From Salvia splendens (lineage: Eukaryota > Streptophyta > Magnoliopsida > Lamiales > Lamiaceae), in NCBI RefSeq assembly GCF_004379255.2, contig NC_056049.1, forward strand, positions 8,184,001 through 8,248,000: a stretch of 64,000 nucleotides of DNA, read 5' to 3'. Each line of letters opens with the position of its first letter. Position 1 is the first letter of the stretch. Position numbers and translations under genes: made by a program. The notes beneath the pieces are model-generated. The model was not told the origin of the DNA and made no database searches. It worked only from the letters and a program-made list of their open reading frames with translations. This document shows, piece by piece, positions 1 through 11,341 of the stretch.

Positions 1-720
1 GTTCGTACACTTTGCGAGGGCATTGTGCGTCTGCAACAAGGTCTTCGCCATCGAGGTTGTTGCCAACGACTCATACGCGGCGGCCGTCGGGGTCGAGGTC
101 GGGATCTGGACCGGGTGGCGGCGGTCGAGGATGACGTCGCCTTCCCTTTGTTCTTCGCAGCCTTGATCCCTATGGGACGCCGAGAGGACATCAGTGTGCC
201 GGAACTCTCTTCCTCCGTGTATGTCCGGTTGAGGTCCACCGGACGAGTTCCGCTTTCGCTGCTCGTGTAACCACCAGCTTCGGTGGTCTTCGTCCTCTTT
301 GGCGCACCGGTGTGCAGAATCCCGCCTTGGAACTTCTGTTTGTCCGTCAAGAGCGCCCAGATGGCTAAATGCTTGAAGTCGCCGTACATGGACCGGTACG
401 ACAACAACGCTCTATCGCGCTCGTCGCTCAAGCTCTCGCCGCTCCCCTGCTCCCTCGCGCACTTCTCGTACTCCGCCGCGAACAGGTTGACTTGCTTCTT
501 CACCTGATCCCAGTGCTTGTGGAGCTGCTCCCGTTGGCGCTTGTACGCAGTCGGCGGCTTCGCCGCATTGTAGCGCTCGGCGATGCGCTCCTAGTACGCG
601 AGCTGCTTCTGGTTGATCGCGAATATCCGGTCTTCCGATATATCCACCCAACACCTCGCCAAGACGTGGGTTTCATCCGGCTGGTAGTTCGTACGGTCGG
701 GGGTCGTACTCTTCATTCAT
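1..720 (-). pseudogene. Broken PIF/Harbinger-associated Myb-like (NAM-associated C-terminal) protein, runs off the left edge
   Basis: Read on the minus strand, a start at 718-720 gives MNEEYDPRPYELPAG. After a frame change the reading continues with NYQPDETHVLARCWVDISED, then ERIAERYNAAKPPTAYKRQ, KHLAIWALLTDKQKF and RRPIGIKAAKNKGKA. The trihelix/Myb-like start and the RPIG-KAAK block are typical of the second protein of plant PIF/Harbinger transposons, annotated in genomes as NAM-associated or glutathione S-transferase T3-like; it is known to help transposase bind DNA. A TAG at 591-593 stands where the family has Trp in the A-F/Y-W-x-R-I motif, and a frameshift separates the first 15 residues from the rest. 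I infer a dead copy. No terminal inverted repeat of its element is visible, and the 3' end lies outside the window. Confidence 0.72.
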
Positions 721-899
721 TGCCGGAGGTGGCATCCAGTGTTGTTAATTTGGCGTTCGGGTCGCCCGGGTCGAGACCAGCACCGCCCCAACATGGGTGG
801 GTTGATCGAGATGCATGGGGTCGGCTGGGTCGGCGGGGTCGAGCGTTTTGGGTGGATCGCCAATCTTTTCCCCAATCTTTTCTAACGGCTAATACATGC

Positions 900-1834
900 T
901 TTTCTGTTAAGATTTAAGGTAATTCCCCACGTAAATATTTTCCTTTTTGCTTCAGGATTATTTTTACTTAATTAAACATTAATATAAAATCAAATTTTCC
1001 TAAAAATCTGCAACACTTTGATATCAATATCTCACACGATTTCTGATTATTTTCAATCTCAATCCTCAAATCTCTCTATATATGCACAAATCAGTCACGC
1101 ACAACGCACATATCAATATTTTCAAACACAAACCCTACTTCTACACTTCATAATTCAGCCTCCTCTACATCTCTAAACACATAAACAATTCAACGATCGT
1201 GTTTGCTACCACCATTTATATATTCCTTTGTTTAATCAAGGTATTGTTCTAACTTTCATCTTCTTTTTGAATTTAGAAATATAATGATGGTCATGGTCAT
1301 TAACTCGATGAAAAGCATATTTTGTTTTATTTACAAATATATTAATTCAATACACATAACCATAAACATTAAAATCATAAACAATTTCATATCCATATGC
1401 ATATGTCTCTCTGCTCAATTTATTATTCTGTGACGGATCAAGTCTGGTATCTGCCCGAGATTTCCATTGTATACGACCCATAGGTACCTTTTTATTTATT
1501 TGACCTTTCCACAAAGACCCCTCTTTGCTATTTATATTGACCTTTCCACAAAGATAAAAACTATACACTAATCACATATTTAGGTTAGGGATGTCATAAA
1601 CTGAAAATAGTTAGTGTAGATAACACTTACTTTTAAGCATTATCAATACGAGAGGTCGGAAGCGACGGACCAGCCCCTCCATCGATCTGTAAGAAAAAAA
1701 ATCAAAATCGAGAACCTTCATTTCAGATAAAAAGTGAAAGAAAAATGTACTACCTTAGCCTACAGCAAAGAGCAGCCGAAACCTCCTTTGCAAAAGAGCG
1801 ACTAGAAGGATGTTGCCAGATAGAGTATTTTATA
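900..1834. other. AT-rich intergenic DNA with an LTR remnant
   Basis: No gene is recognised. Short open frames here lack coding character. The stretch holds the LTR-derived fragment described separately and ends at a Stowaway MITE. Confidence 0.6.
1385..1597 (+). repeat. Truncated LTR fragment related to the solo LTR at 35205-36843
   Basis: The piece around 1385-1500 (CATATGCATATGTC, then TTTATTATTCTGT, then GGTATCTGCCCG, then CCATAGGT) matches 35652-35760 inside the solo LTR in the same order and orientation. Near 1580-1597 the sequence AGGTTAGGGATGTCA resembles that LTR's 3' end, GGTTAGGGATATCACA. The interior of the LTR is missing, so this is a deleted relic of the same retrotransposon family. 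Confidence 0.6.
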
Positions 1835-2077
1835 CTCCCTCCGTCCCACGTTACTTGAGGCGTTTCTTTTCGGCACGGGATTTAAGAAAGTTGTGTTTAA
1901 TGAGTTAAATAAAGTAGAAGAGAGAATAAAGTAAGAGAGATGAGATAAAGTAAACTGAAAGAAATGATAAAATAGGTGTGATTAGATGTTTTGTTTTTAG
2001 CCAAAAAGAGAAATGACTCAAATAACTTGGGACAACCCAAAAAGGAATACGACTCAAGTAACTTGGGACGGAGGGAG
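1835..2077. mobile_element. Stowaway MITE (Tc1/mariner-derived), 243 bp
   Basis: It begins CTCCCTCCGTCCCACG and ends TTGGGACGGAGGGAG, an inverted pair extending over about 25 bp with one mismatch. It is flanked by TA dinucleotides (1833-1834, 2078-2079). The TIR sequence and TA target duplication are diagnostic of plant Stowaway elements. No coding capacity. Confidence 0.92.
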
Positions 2078-2085
2078 TACAAAAG

Positions 2086-3117
2086 AGCTGGGAGCAGGAT
2101 ATTGGAAATATCTTGACAGTGACATATTTCACTTGAGTATTTTTTTTCTATTAGCACAAGTTTGAGCACCACAATTTGAGAAACATTTTGTTTACATTAA
2201 TGAAGTGAGCTTTCATCACTTGACTATATGTTTAGTTTATTAATAATTAGTCCACCGGTTTGAGCCGAGTTCGATTCTCCCTTATCTCATATTCATTATT
2301 TTTCCTATTTTATAGTGTTATTATTTTATTTTTTATATATCTAATCTGTTTTGTGTTTATTAGAGGTGGTTTTTATATTTGTAGTTTATATACAAAATAA
2401 TGGTGCTTAATCTATTATTGGGAAACATTTGACAAAAGTGATAACTAGTCCACCAGTTTCTGCGTCACATTTCACCGATTTGAGCCTGAGTTTAATTTCC
2501 CCTTATCTCATATTCATTATTTTTCCTATTTTGTAGTGTTATTATTTAATTTTTTAAATATTGTTTTATGTTTATTAGCTATGGTTTTTATGTTTGTAGT
2601 TTTTGTATGTTCTCTTTTTTTAAATTTATTTTTTAAGTATTAGGTAATTTATATTCCTATTGTAGGAGTATAGTTCTTTTTTATCTCATTTATATTTAAT
2701 GGGTGTATGAATATATTTTTCTATTTTCTAGTTAGGTAGTTGCATTTTAGGGAATATATTCTTTTGTTTTGTGGCTATACTATTATAGTTAATTTTTTAA
2801 CATAATAATACAAATTTAAGTTTAATTGTGCTATAAAAATGAGTGTTATTTATTTCAATAAGTGATTTTAAAATTGAACATTGTTTCAAGACGTTAATTT
2901 TATTATATTATGTAATTATTTATTATAAAATTTGCAACTCCCGATCCAAGTGAGCTGGAAGCAGGATATTGGAAATATCTTAACAGTGACATATTCACTT
3001 TAGTGTTTTTTCTGTTAGCACAAGTTTGAGCACCACATTTCGACAAACATTTTGTTTACATTAATGAAGTGAGCTTCAATCACTTGACTATATTTAGTAG
3101 TATTTAGTTTTGTATTT
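2086..3117. repeat. Pair of ~155-bp direct repeats enclosing a second repeated pair
   Basis: Bases 2086-2240 and 2952-3117 are the same sequence with small differences (GCAGGATATTGGAAATATCT, AGCACAAGTTTGAGCACCAC, TTTACATTAATGAAGTGAGC). Between them, 2236-2400 and 2443-2620 form another diverged direct repeat (CTAGTCCACC-GTTT; CCTTATCTCATATTCATTAT). The inner pair carries a weak tRNA-type B-box-like stretch (GAGTTCGATTC) near 2268, so SINE ancestry is possible but unproven. No protein is encoded. Confidence 0.6.
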
Positions 3118-3944
3118 ATTGTCTCTCATGATAAGGATTCTTATGGTTGAATTCTTCCATATTTTCAAGATATGCCACAAAAAAAGTGGTTGACCATCAA
3201 TTTTAACACAACTAAAAAGGATATGGTAAGCCTAGCCTAAAAAACTAGACTCAAAAGAGATTTGGGTGGAGAGAATAGATATGGAAAGAAGGTGTAAAGA
3301 GGGGGGAATCCTCCTGGGACGTAAGAAATTTCAGGCCATCTGCAACGCCGTCTCTTAACCGTCTCATCCCTTAACTATTCATTCAATTTCATTTTTTATT
3401 TTTATTATTATTTAAATGGGAATTTTCCGGAAACCATGTATTTTGGTCATATTTAGTATGCCCCACAACTTGAAAATTAGTCGTAAAAATATATTTTAAA
3501 ATTTCCTCATTTTTTCCATGACGAAAAATCTAATTTTCTATTTGTAATATGTTGTTGATTTGTTGGACACATATTTCAAATTGCTGATGAAGTTGAATTA
3601 TTTGCTAAGTATGTTGAGAAAAATAATAAAATTCACAGATATGGTTGTCCTCGGCTCATTGAATATTTTGGATCTCACATTAGATTTAATTTTCACCCAT
3701 TTAGTCCACTGTACTTTTCACTACATCTCTTAACTAAGAGACAGAACCTACAACCCTCCATCTCTTATTCGTCACTTAACCATCTCTTAACTTACTATTC
3801 ATTCAATTTCATTTTTTATTTTTATTTCCAACAAATTCAATTAATAAAAACACATTTCATTAAATAAAATAAAATTACAACTTAAAATTCTTTAAAAAAT
3901 TAAAAAAAAAATTAAAAATCCTAAAAAAATGAAAAATACATAAT

Positions 3945-5201
3945 TTAATTTCTTTCACCAAATTTTGCCCAAATGTGCTCCATTAGATCATCTTGGAGTT
4001 GGGCGTGGGTGGTAGAAACATGTGTCCTTACCCAAATAGACAACCGATCTTGTAAAGACGGATGCACTCCACTGCGAGGCGAACTACTTGCGGTAGAGCT
4101 TCCGGGGGTTTCAGGGTCGAACCAATTTCCCGCCTCAGGTTCTTCGTCGGCGACAATCATGTTGTGCAAGATTATGCACGTATACATGATGTCGACCATA
4201 CTCTCCATGAACCACGTACGAGCCGGGACTTTGATAATGTTGAAGCGCGCTTGGAGAACCCTGAACGCCCTCTCCACATCCTTGCGAGCAGCCTCCTGCT
4301 TCTGCGCAAATAGAGCCTGTTTTTCGTTCACCGGCCCGTTGAACGTCTTCACGAAGGTTGGCCACTTCGGGTAGATGCCTTCGGCAAGATAGTACCCCAT
4401 TTTATACCTCCAGTTGTTAGCGATGAAGTTGATGGCCGGTGCTTTACCAACCAAAACTTCGGCGAAGAGGTCGGATTGGTTGAGCACGTTGACGTTGTTG
4501 TTCGATATGGGGACCCCGAAGTACGCATGCCAAATCCATAGCCGGTAGCCGGCAACGGCCTCGAGTATAACGGTGGGGTGGGTGCCTTTGTGGCCGCTCG
4601 TGTATGACCCCCTCCACGCCACAGGGCAATTCTTCCATTGCCAATGCATGCAATCGACGCTGCCAAGCATCCCGGGGAATCCGTGCACTTCTTCGTGAAG
4701 GTGGAGCAGAAATTGACAATCTGCCGTGCTTGGCTTCCGGAGAAATTCGTCGGTGAAGGCTGTACGGACGCCTTTGCAGAATTGCATCAAGCACATTCTC
4801 CCAGTGCTTTCTCCAATGTGGAGGTATTCGTCGAACAAATCCACCGTTTGTCCAGTCGCAAGCTGACGGATTGCTGCAGTACATTTCTGCAGTGTCGTGT
4901 GGCTGGGACGGCCGACGGCGTCGAACCCTTCTTGGAAGAACACTTTCCGGGTTGCCAATGTATTTGCGATGTGGAGAAATAGCGGTCGCCGCATGCGGAA
5001 ACGGCGACGGAATTAGGTATCTCCCCATGCCGGGGTATCACAGAAGTAGTCGCGTACTAACCTTGCGGCGGCTTCCTCCCGGTTACGATGGATGTAAGTC
5101 CGGGATCGTCTTTGGGGCGGCGCGGCTTCCTTCGCCTCCCTACGTCGATCTTCTTCAAGTGATTCTTCCATTATTCGACGCATTTGCTCAAATGGATCCA
5201 T
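3945..5201 (-). pseudogene. PIF/Harbinger DDE transposase, one nonsense codon and altered catalytic Asp
   Basis: Starting at 5201, the frame reads MDPFEQMRRIMEESLEED and stays in one frame to 3945 (419 codons), broken only by TAA at 5013-5015; the sister copy has TAC (Tyr) there. Downstream are the DDE nuclease blocks: MLGSVDCMHWQWKNCPVAW with the first Asp, SNNNVNVLNQS where the second Asp is expected, DVERAFRVLQARF with the Glu, then IMYTCIILHNMIV near the end. The second catalytic Asp codon is AAC at 4494-4496, whereas the copy at 46580 keeps GAC. Family knowledge: this nuclease cuts and joins the element at TWA sites. I infer that this copy is inactive for two independent reasons. Divergence from the copy at 46580 is modest. 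Confidence 0.9.
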
Positions 5202-5323
5202 TAATGTATTAACTTTGGTAGAAGAATAAAAGAGATGATTTGAGATGAAAATTGGAGAGGAAATGGAGGTAATTTGAGAAGAATAGATGTGTGTTTGTGT
5301 GTAATGAGGATGAAATAGAAGTA

Positions 5324-5329
5324 TTTATA
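5324..5329 (-). promoter_or_regulatory. TATA box of the Harbinger transposase
   Basis: On the minus strand CTCTATAAATACT lies about 125 bp upstream of the transposase ATG and is followed by a CT/CA-rich leader (ACACACATCTATTCTTC). The same box and leader occur upstream of the Myb-like ORF at 34684 and the second transposase at 46449. Confidence 0.7.
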
Positions 5330-5593
5330 GAGTAAAAAAAATATTAAAAAAAAATTAAAATGATCGTTGAACGGTCATATGACCATTTTTACTTTTAATT
5401 TTTTTTATTAAATTCGATTTTTTTTAAATGATTTATTGCGTCAGCGTGATGAAGTCCACTCGTGGGTCGGCGAGTGGGCATCACGCATGGCGCCGGAGCG
5501 CGCCACGTCGCAAGCGCGTGGCGAGACAACTCGCGCGCCGTCTCGGAGGGACGAGATGAGGGACACCCGCGAGATACGTTGCGGGTGCCCTCA

Positions 5594-6846
5594 CAAGAAA
5601 ATGAGGGCAGCCCTAGGCTACTTTCACTAAGACAAACACTCCATTGGCTCCACAATTTATGGCTACACCACCATAAATGCATACATTTAATTAACCTAAT
5701 TTATAAGATAAAATCAAGCAATCTACTAGTAGCAATTGGATAAAATCTACTACTACCGCAGCCGCCGCCACCACACCACCACCAATCACACTTTCCCGAA
5801 AACTTTGGAAAAAGGCCGTTTGAAAATAGAGCAAACTAAATAACTACCACTCGTGTTTTCCTTGTTATTCCAATTACTAAAAAATCAGTAAAATAGAAAG
5901 GAACAGTCTTCAAAATCAAATTCGCAATCATTTCAAGAGATATAGTACTGTGATTATATCCATTCGCATATTCATTCTTCAAGCTGAATAGCATGTGAAT
6001 TTCATACATAATCATCTCTGATTCAGATATATATAAACTAATAGGTGTGTAATCAAATATTAATAATAATTAAATATTAATTTTGTATGTTAAAAATATC
6101 AACACGAAAGATATAAATTTATCAATGTTGATAAACTTATATCTTTGTGTTGATATTTAAATTTACATGTTGTATTGATATAATTATATTATATCTTTGT
6201 GTTGATAATTTTAATACACAAAATTGAAAATTATTAGTTATTATTGTAAATTAGTTAGCACACTAACACAACCCTAAACTAATAAACATATAAATATAGG
6301 GATGTATATATTGTGGCAGTATATGGAACACCAATTGCATATGGAAATTTCCATATTAAATATACTATTAGGAGACTTTCCATAAAATGAGCAAGTGGAG
6401 TCGGTTATATGTTGGCTGGAGTATGGAATGGTGGAGGAATGGGCCATTGAACAGTCAAAGCCTAAAAATTAGTACTCCTTTCTTACCATAAAAAATAGAC
6501 GTTTTTTATTTTGGATGGTTTTATAAAAATATATTCTTCCATTTTTGGTAACTTTTTTCTCTCTTATAGGAGACCACATTTTCTACAAACAATACTATAA
6601 TTATTTTTTTTCTATCTCTTTTACTTTACTAATTATGCATTAATTCTCGTATTGTCCTAGATGCCATATTTTTGTAGGACAAGAAGAGTGCTTTTGTTTC
6701 CTCTATTTCTTCTTTTGAGATATAATAAAAATATCAATAAATAAATTTTGTTATCTCATGTCTGTGGGACTGGATATGAAAATTGATAATGTCAATAGTT
6801 TTCACATCTTACATATCCATCCATATTTGGAAATTGAATTTTATTA
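5594..6846. other. AT-rich intergenic DNA, no gene seen
   Basis: It holds a CAC/CCG-rich patch near 5755-5790, the fold-back element at 6062-6245, and a partial Stowaway-like start near 6475. No coding sequence is supported. Confidence 0.6.
6062..6245. repeat. Fold-back (MITE-like) element with a near-perfect 61-bp hairpin
   Basis: 6096-6156 is an almost perfect inverted repeat: ATATCAACAC-AAAGATATAA on the left and TTATATCTTTGTGTTGATAT on the right, with almost no loop. A third half-copy (ATATCTTTGTGTTGATAA) at about 6199-6216 lets the outer sequences pair over a longer distance. Typical of a small non-coding fold-back MITE. Confidence 0.55.
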
Positions 6847-6849
6847 TGC

Positions 6850-6864
6850 AAAAAAAAATAAAAA
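6850..6864 (-). terminator. Pol III terminator of the tRNA-Leu gene
   Basis: Immediately beyond the 3' end of the tRNA, the minus strand has two T runs (5 and 9 residues, separated by one A), the expected RNA polymerase III stop. Confidence 0.75.
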
Positions 6865-6868
6865 TATT

Positions 6869-6951
6869 GTCAGAAGTGGGATTTGAACCCACGCCCTCGT
6901 AAGAGGACCAGAACTTGAGTCTGGCGCCTTAGACCACTCGGCCATCCTGAC
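6869..6951 (-). tRNA. tRNA-Leu (anticodon CAA)
   Basis: On the minus strand the sequence runs from GTCAGGATGGCCGAGTGG to CCCACTTCTGAC over 83 nt, long variable arm included as expected for a class II tRNA. The 7-bp acceptor stem GTCAGGA pairs with TTCTGAC with one G-T pair. The anticodon stem CCAGA/TCTGG encloses CTCAAGT, giving CAA, which reads UUG. The T arm contains GGGTTCAAATCCC (B box) and the D arm TGGCCGAGTGG (A box). No intron is present. It lies about 350 bp downstream of the MADS gene on the same strand. Confidence 0.95.
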
Positions 6952-7299
6952 AACGATGTCATTCACTCTGCTTCATTATTAAATATCAATTGGTTTCAAA
7001 CACAAAACAGTTCGATATAACAGCTTAGTCAACATTATGGGAGCTCCATTATTCATTAGTACATCTTAATAAGAACAAATATTATGCTACATTATAACAA
7101 TTCACCAGTTTGCATCGTTTGTCGTCTAGATAATTAAATTTGTTCGTACATACATATAGGATACATAAATATAGAATTAATATGCCCCTCACAAGAGTCT
7201 ACATATTGCTCTAGCTGAGCTTGTAGTTAGTTTTAAAATTCCATTAAAATAAGTTATCATTTGGTAAATTAGCCACCAATTCTCCCACGTTTCGTCTCA

Positions 7300-10200
7300 T
7301 CACCCATTGTAAGGCAGCCTGCAAGAAATATATTTCATCAAATTGTTTACCAGAGGGAAAATTATACACCTATTCGAAGTTGCATTTCTACTTAAACAAC
7401 ATTTATCGCAGGATGAGTTCGAGTTAGATAAACTAACCCAAGCTTAAGGGATGTATCCGAGCTGTCATAATCTTGTGGAGGGCCGAAGGAGTTGCCAGCG
7501 TTCGTGAAGGACTCAGACGACTGCCCTTCCTCGTACATTATAGTATCCGACTCTGCAGGTAACGCCACTCTCCTTGCCCCATTATTCGTTAAATCTATCA
7601 CCTATTTTACAAAGTATTAATTTGTTCAAAAAATCGATGTGTTTGTAAGACCGAGAGAGAGAGAGATACTACTGAGTTGAGATCACAACCTGCAACTGTA
7701 GTCGTTTGTTCTCTTCCAAGAGCTGCATTCCCTGCATCATCGAAAAATAAGTAACGAAATGGTGACCTAATTTGTTACATATTCTTGACTTATTCTCCTT
7801 AATAAATCCAAGTGCTTGTATAACATAACAAAATGTCATCAATTTATACCTTTTCTTGAAGTTGACTGATCTCATTCATGATTTTCTCACCCTGCCAAAT
7901 ACCAAAAGGTATTAAATCAAGGGTTTTGATCAATATCTCATCTTCAAATACAATATATGTTAAAAGAAATAACAAAGATTTAACTATTTCACCTTCTTAT
8001 CAATGACGCGGCTTAGTCCAACTTCAAGTGACTTCTCCAGCTGCTGCAGCTCTTGAATAGTTAATCCATTAAGATCTTCGCCTCTCATGCGCCTTTTTCA
8101 AAAAAAAAACCAAAATTCACACAAACGCGAATTCTTGAATTTGTACTAATTAAAGTAGTAGATTATTAATTACCTAAGCTGATTGGTTCTGTCAGCCACT
8201 TCTTTGTTTAGCCTGGCATGGTTGCTATCCTCTACAAGCTACATGACATGTATTACATTACTTGATTTTTCATTAAAACCTAAGTTGTGTGTGAAATAGC
8301 AAGAAAAAGAGAGTAAGTACCTGCAGCTCGAGGGAAGGCTGCTCCAACTTGTTAAGGTTTTTGGCGTGTAAATTATGCCTTCCGAGTATCTCGTTCATAC
8401 TTCATAACCCAAACAAGGAACACAAATTCGAATAACATTAATACTAAAATAATTTCAACATCGTACTATAATGCATAGGATTTATTAGGCCGAGTAAAAT
8501 GGGATATTGACTTTGCTTTGCACAATAAAATGTATACAAAGATGAGAAAATTACACATTTTGTGCCCTTGGGGTGAACAAACAGTTAGAAATAGCTTTGT
8601 AGGCCGAGGAGCAAAAGAAGGGATTCGCAGTTTGCGTACGATTAGCTAGTTGGTGAGACAATAACTTATCAAGGCGACGATAAATCAAGTGCGAGTACGA
8701 GCGTAATTATTGGAGGACATCATGTCAAAACACCAAAATAATATTGAACATACATTTCTTAGATTTTAATTTTCCAACATAGCTCATATATCTTCTGCAG
8801 TTATAATTAACAAAACTGTAGTAGTACAATGTCGTTACGAGTTTTATTTCATTTTACTGCGTACATCTAAAAACCTTCATTGTTATTCATTGGATTATTA
8901 AAATGGAAAAGTGTCTGATTGTTCACCAAATATCTCTGAAAACATATGTATCAAAGGAATACCATTGGTTCATTAAAATATACTCCTATATTCAAGCTGC
9001 TCTTGGATAAAATATACTCCGAAAATATGATACTATATGATCAAACGTGGTCCAACATGATGAATTAGAACTATCTAGTAGTTATATTACTATAAATAGT
9101 ATATACCAAAATATCAATTGTATACAATAACACAGAAGTAACAAGTTACGTATATCAATTAAAACACAAGTAAGAAGAGTAAGATAGTAGCTAGGGTGAT
9201 GCAAAAGTATGATAAACCTCAAACTGAAGAAACTTCATCTTAATTTCATAATTACTATTTAAAGAAGTAATTATTTCCTTGGCAAGGAGAATTCATAATT
9301 ACTAAAACACAAATAGATCGATTTTTTACCATATTTAGACGACTAAAGCCTACCCCCATCAAACACAGACAATAGCAGAATATTTGAATAAGGTGATTAT
9401 TGATCTTATTTTGTCATTTCTAAAATATAAACATAGCAGTATGATATTTTCAGGGATAATCTGCAAACCTATTAAAGATGTAGTGATGAAAGCAATGGCG
9501 GATGCAAAAAATATTATTGGCGGGGCTCCATTACACTATATATTATACTCAATATATAAATAAATAAATATATTAAAAAAATACAAAAACAGCCACAAAA
9601 ACGAATAAATATTACTCCCTTCGTCCGCGAAATATTTTCCACATTTAACTCGGCGCAGGTTTTAAGAAATGTGAAGAAAAGTGAATGAAAAAAGTTAGTG
9701 GAACGTGGAATATAATAGTATTAGTTTTATAATAGAATGTGAATATAATGAGTTAGTGGAAAAAGTGCTTCATTTACTAAATATCGAAAAAAATGCAAAG
9801 TGGACAACATTTCACGAACGTAGACAACATTTCACGGACGAAGAGAGTATATCTTATTCTAAAGGAGTATATAATTTAAAATATAACCATGCCGTAAATA
9901 TAAACAAAAGATAGATAATATTAAAATTAAATTTGAACTAAACTCTAAATCCAACTAAATACACCAATTCTTAAACTCAAATCAAATACTACGTGAATAG
10001 TCGCCAATTTACATAGAGAAAACAACACATTAAATATATTATTATAAATATACTTATCAATTCTTTTTGTAAATGACCGAAAATATTGTGGCAAATTTTT
10101 GGCTAAAAAGGGCTAAATTATCAATTTAGAATGTTGCTACACTCTCTAAAGTAATATTGTGCTAAATTTTTGGTTAAATAGCTAAATTATCAATTTAGAA

Positions 10201-10858
10201 TGTTGTAAACAGAAAACGTTATTAAAAAATTTAAATTGATTTTACTTTTGTGTTTTTGAAACAAGGCAGTTTAAGAACTAGTCTCAATATCTACACTTCG
10301 TTCGATAAAATTTTTTACTATTACTAATATAATATTGTTAACTTTTGCAAAAAGGTGTCTTCTTTCTCAAAACGATTCTTACTCAAAACGATGACAGTCC
10401 TTTTCATCTCAAAAAATTCACCTCTGCAATTTTGATTCCAAAAGCTCAGTTCAGCCCCTTTTGTTATTCCATTTTTTATGATTTACTCTCTAATATGATT
10501 AACTTGGCATGGGCTAAAGAATGTTAGAGAATTTTTTTGAAAAAAATTAAGTAGAAAAAATCAAATAAAAAACATAAAATATTCCAACACTAGACTCTCA
10601 AGAAAAAATCATAAATATTCAACAAAAAATACGAAAAAAACAGGTATTTAGCAACACTAAAATTAGAAGGAGAGACCTGGAGCTAGCATACTCAAAGAGC
10701 TTGCCGGTGGAAGAGAAGATGATGAGGGCGACGTCGGCGTCGCAGAGGACGGAGAGCTCTTCAGCCTTCTTGAAAAGGCCTCTTCTTCTCTTGGAGAAGG
10801 TGACCTGCCTCGCGGTCACGTTGTCGATTTTCTTGATTTGAATCTTCTCTCTAGCCAT
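7300..10858 (-). CDS. SVP-like: MIKC-type MADS-box transcription factor, SVP/JOINTLESS/AGL24 clade, 8 exons
   Basis: Exons (minus strand): 10858-10677, 8399-8321, 8238-8174, 8092-7993, 7891-7850, 7731-7690, 7601-7438, 7318-7300. All junctions are GT-AG and phases join to a 230-residue protein. Residues 1-60 are the MADS domain ([40 protein letters not shown]). An intervening region ([20 protein letters not shown]) and a coiled-coil K box follow ([40 protein letters not shown]). The C terminus TSLKLGLPYNG is a clade signature. Exon sizes 79/65/100/42/42 match the canonical MIKC pattern. Family role: nuclear repressor of flowering or regulator of inflorescence, pedicel or dormancy traits, binding CArG boxes as dimers. 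Intron 1 (2277 bp) holds a Stowaway MITE and a plastid-like scrap. It appears intact. Confidence 0.93.
8611..8690 (+). repeat. Chloroplast-16S-rRNA-like fragment (NUPT) in MADS intron 1
   Basis: GATTAGCTAGTTGGTGAGAC followed by AATAACTTATCAAGGCGACGA closely resembles the conserved bacterial/plastid 16S rRNA stretch around Escherichia coli position 220-280 (recalled form GATTAGCTAGTTGGTGAGGC...). The preceding GGATTCGCAGTTTGCG fits the adjoining region less well. A further piece near 8700-8720 (GAGCGTAATTATTGG) may match a later conserved 16S segment. The differences and loss of flanks point to an old nuclear plastid insertion. Confidence 0.55.
9615..9847. mobile_element. Stowaway MITE in MADS intron 1, 233 bp
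   Basis: Ends CTCCCTTCGTCCGCGAAAT and ATTTCACGGACGAAGAGAG form an imperfect inverted pair, flanked by TA on both sides (9613-9614, 9848-9849). Near the right end ACATTTCACG(A/G)ACG(T/A)AG is repeated once. The open frame inside is not meaningful. Confidence 0.85.
10081..10205. repeat. Two-copy tandem repeat (~70-bp period) in MADS intron 1
   Basis: 10081-10136 and 10152-10205 share AATATTGTG-(G)C-AAATTTTTGG and GCTAAATTATCAATTTAGAA. No coding content. Confidence 0.7.
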
Positions 10859-11341
10859 AATTAATTTCTATTCTAAAAACACAACACGGAATAAACCAGC
10901 ATACAAATAAATAAACGGATCTATGTATGTATTATTCAAAAAAGGAAGGGTTTCTAGAAAGGCGACATTTTGCTATTTTTAGAGGGGAATATAGGAACTA
11001 AAGATAAACCCTAAAGAAAAGGGATATGCGAGAGAGAGAGAAATGAGAGAGACGCGCACCTCCTCCTCGTTAAGGCGCCATCGTTTGATTATAACATTAC
11101 AGATCCATATAGAGAGAGAGAGAGGGGCCCGGTCGGAAAAATGATATAGGAGAAGCGAGAGATGATATTGGTTGCCAGGGAATTTACTGCTTTTGCCAAA
11201 TTGGGGAGATTGGAGTGTGTGTCTCTCTTTTCTCTTTCCTCATCACTTTATTTTTCAGCCGGAAAGTAGTACTGTTCATGTTTGGGTATTGGGTTTTTGG
11301 GGAAAATCCAAGAGGTTGGTTGAAAAGTCACCAATGACTTA

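Larger units (their letters stand above)
3334..5590 (-). mobile_element. PIF/Harbinger transposon, transposase-only, 2257 bp
   Basis: The left end GGCCATCTGCAACGCCGTC and the right end, read inward as GGGCACCCGCAACG, are imperfect terminal inverted repeats. Both flanks carry TCA (3331-3333 and 5591-5593), a variant of the usual TWA target duplication. Its one protein is the broken transposase at 3945-5201. The promoter region and the tail next to the left end match the elements at 34346-37897 and 46096-48160. The left subterminal region (about 3430-3690) has extra sequence absent from the other two, probably a small insertion that duplicated a stretch beginning ATTCATTCAATTTC. Confidence 0.85.

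Noticed and set aside
1347..1568. Minus-strand 73-residue frame
   Set aside because: Lies in the LTR-derived relic; no protein motif.
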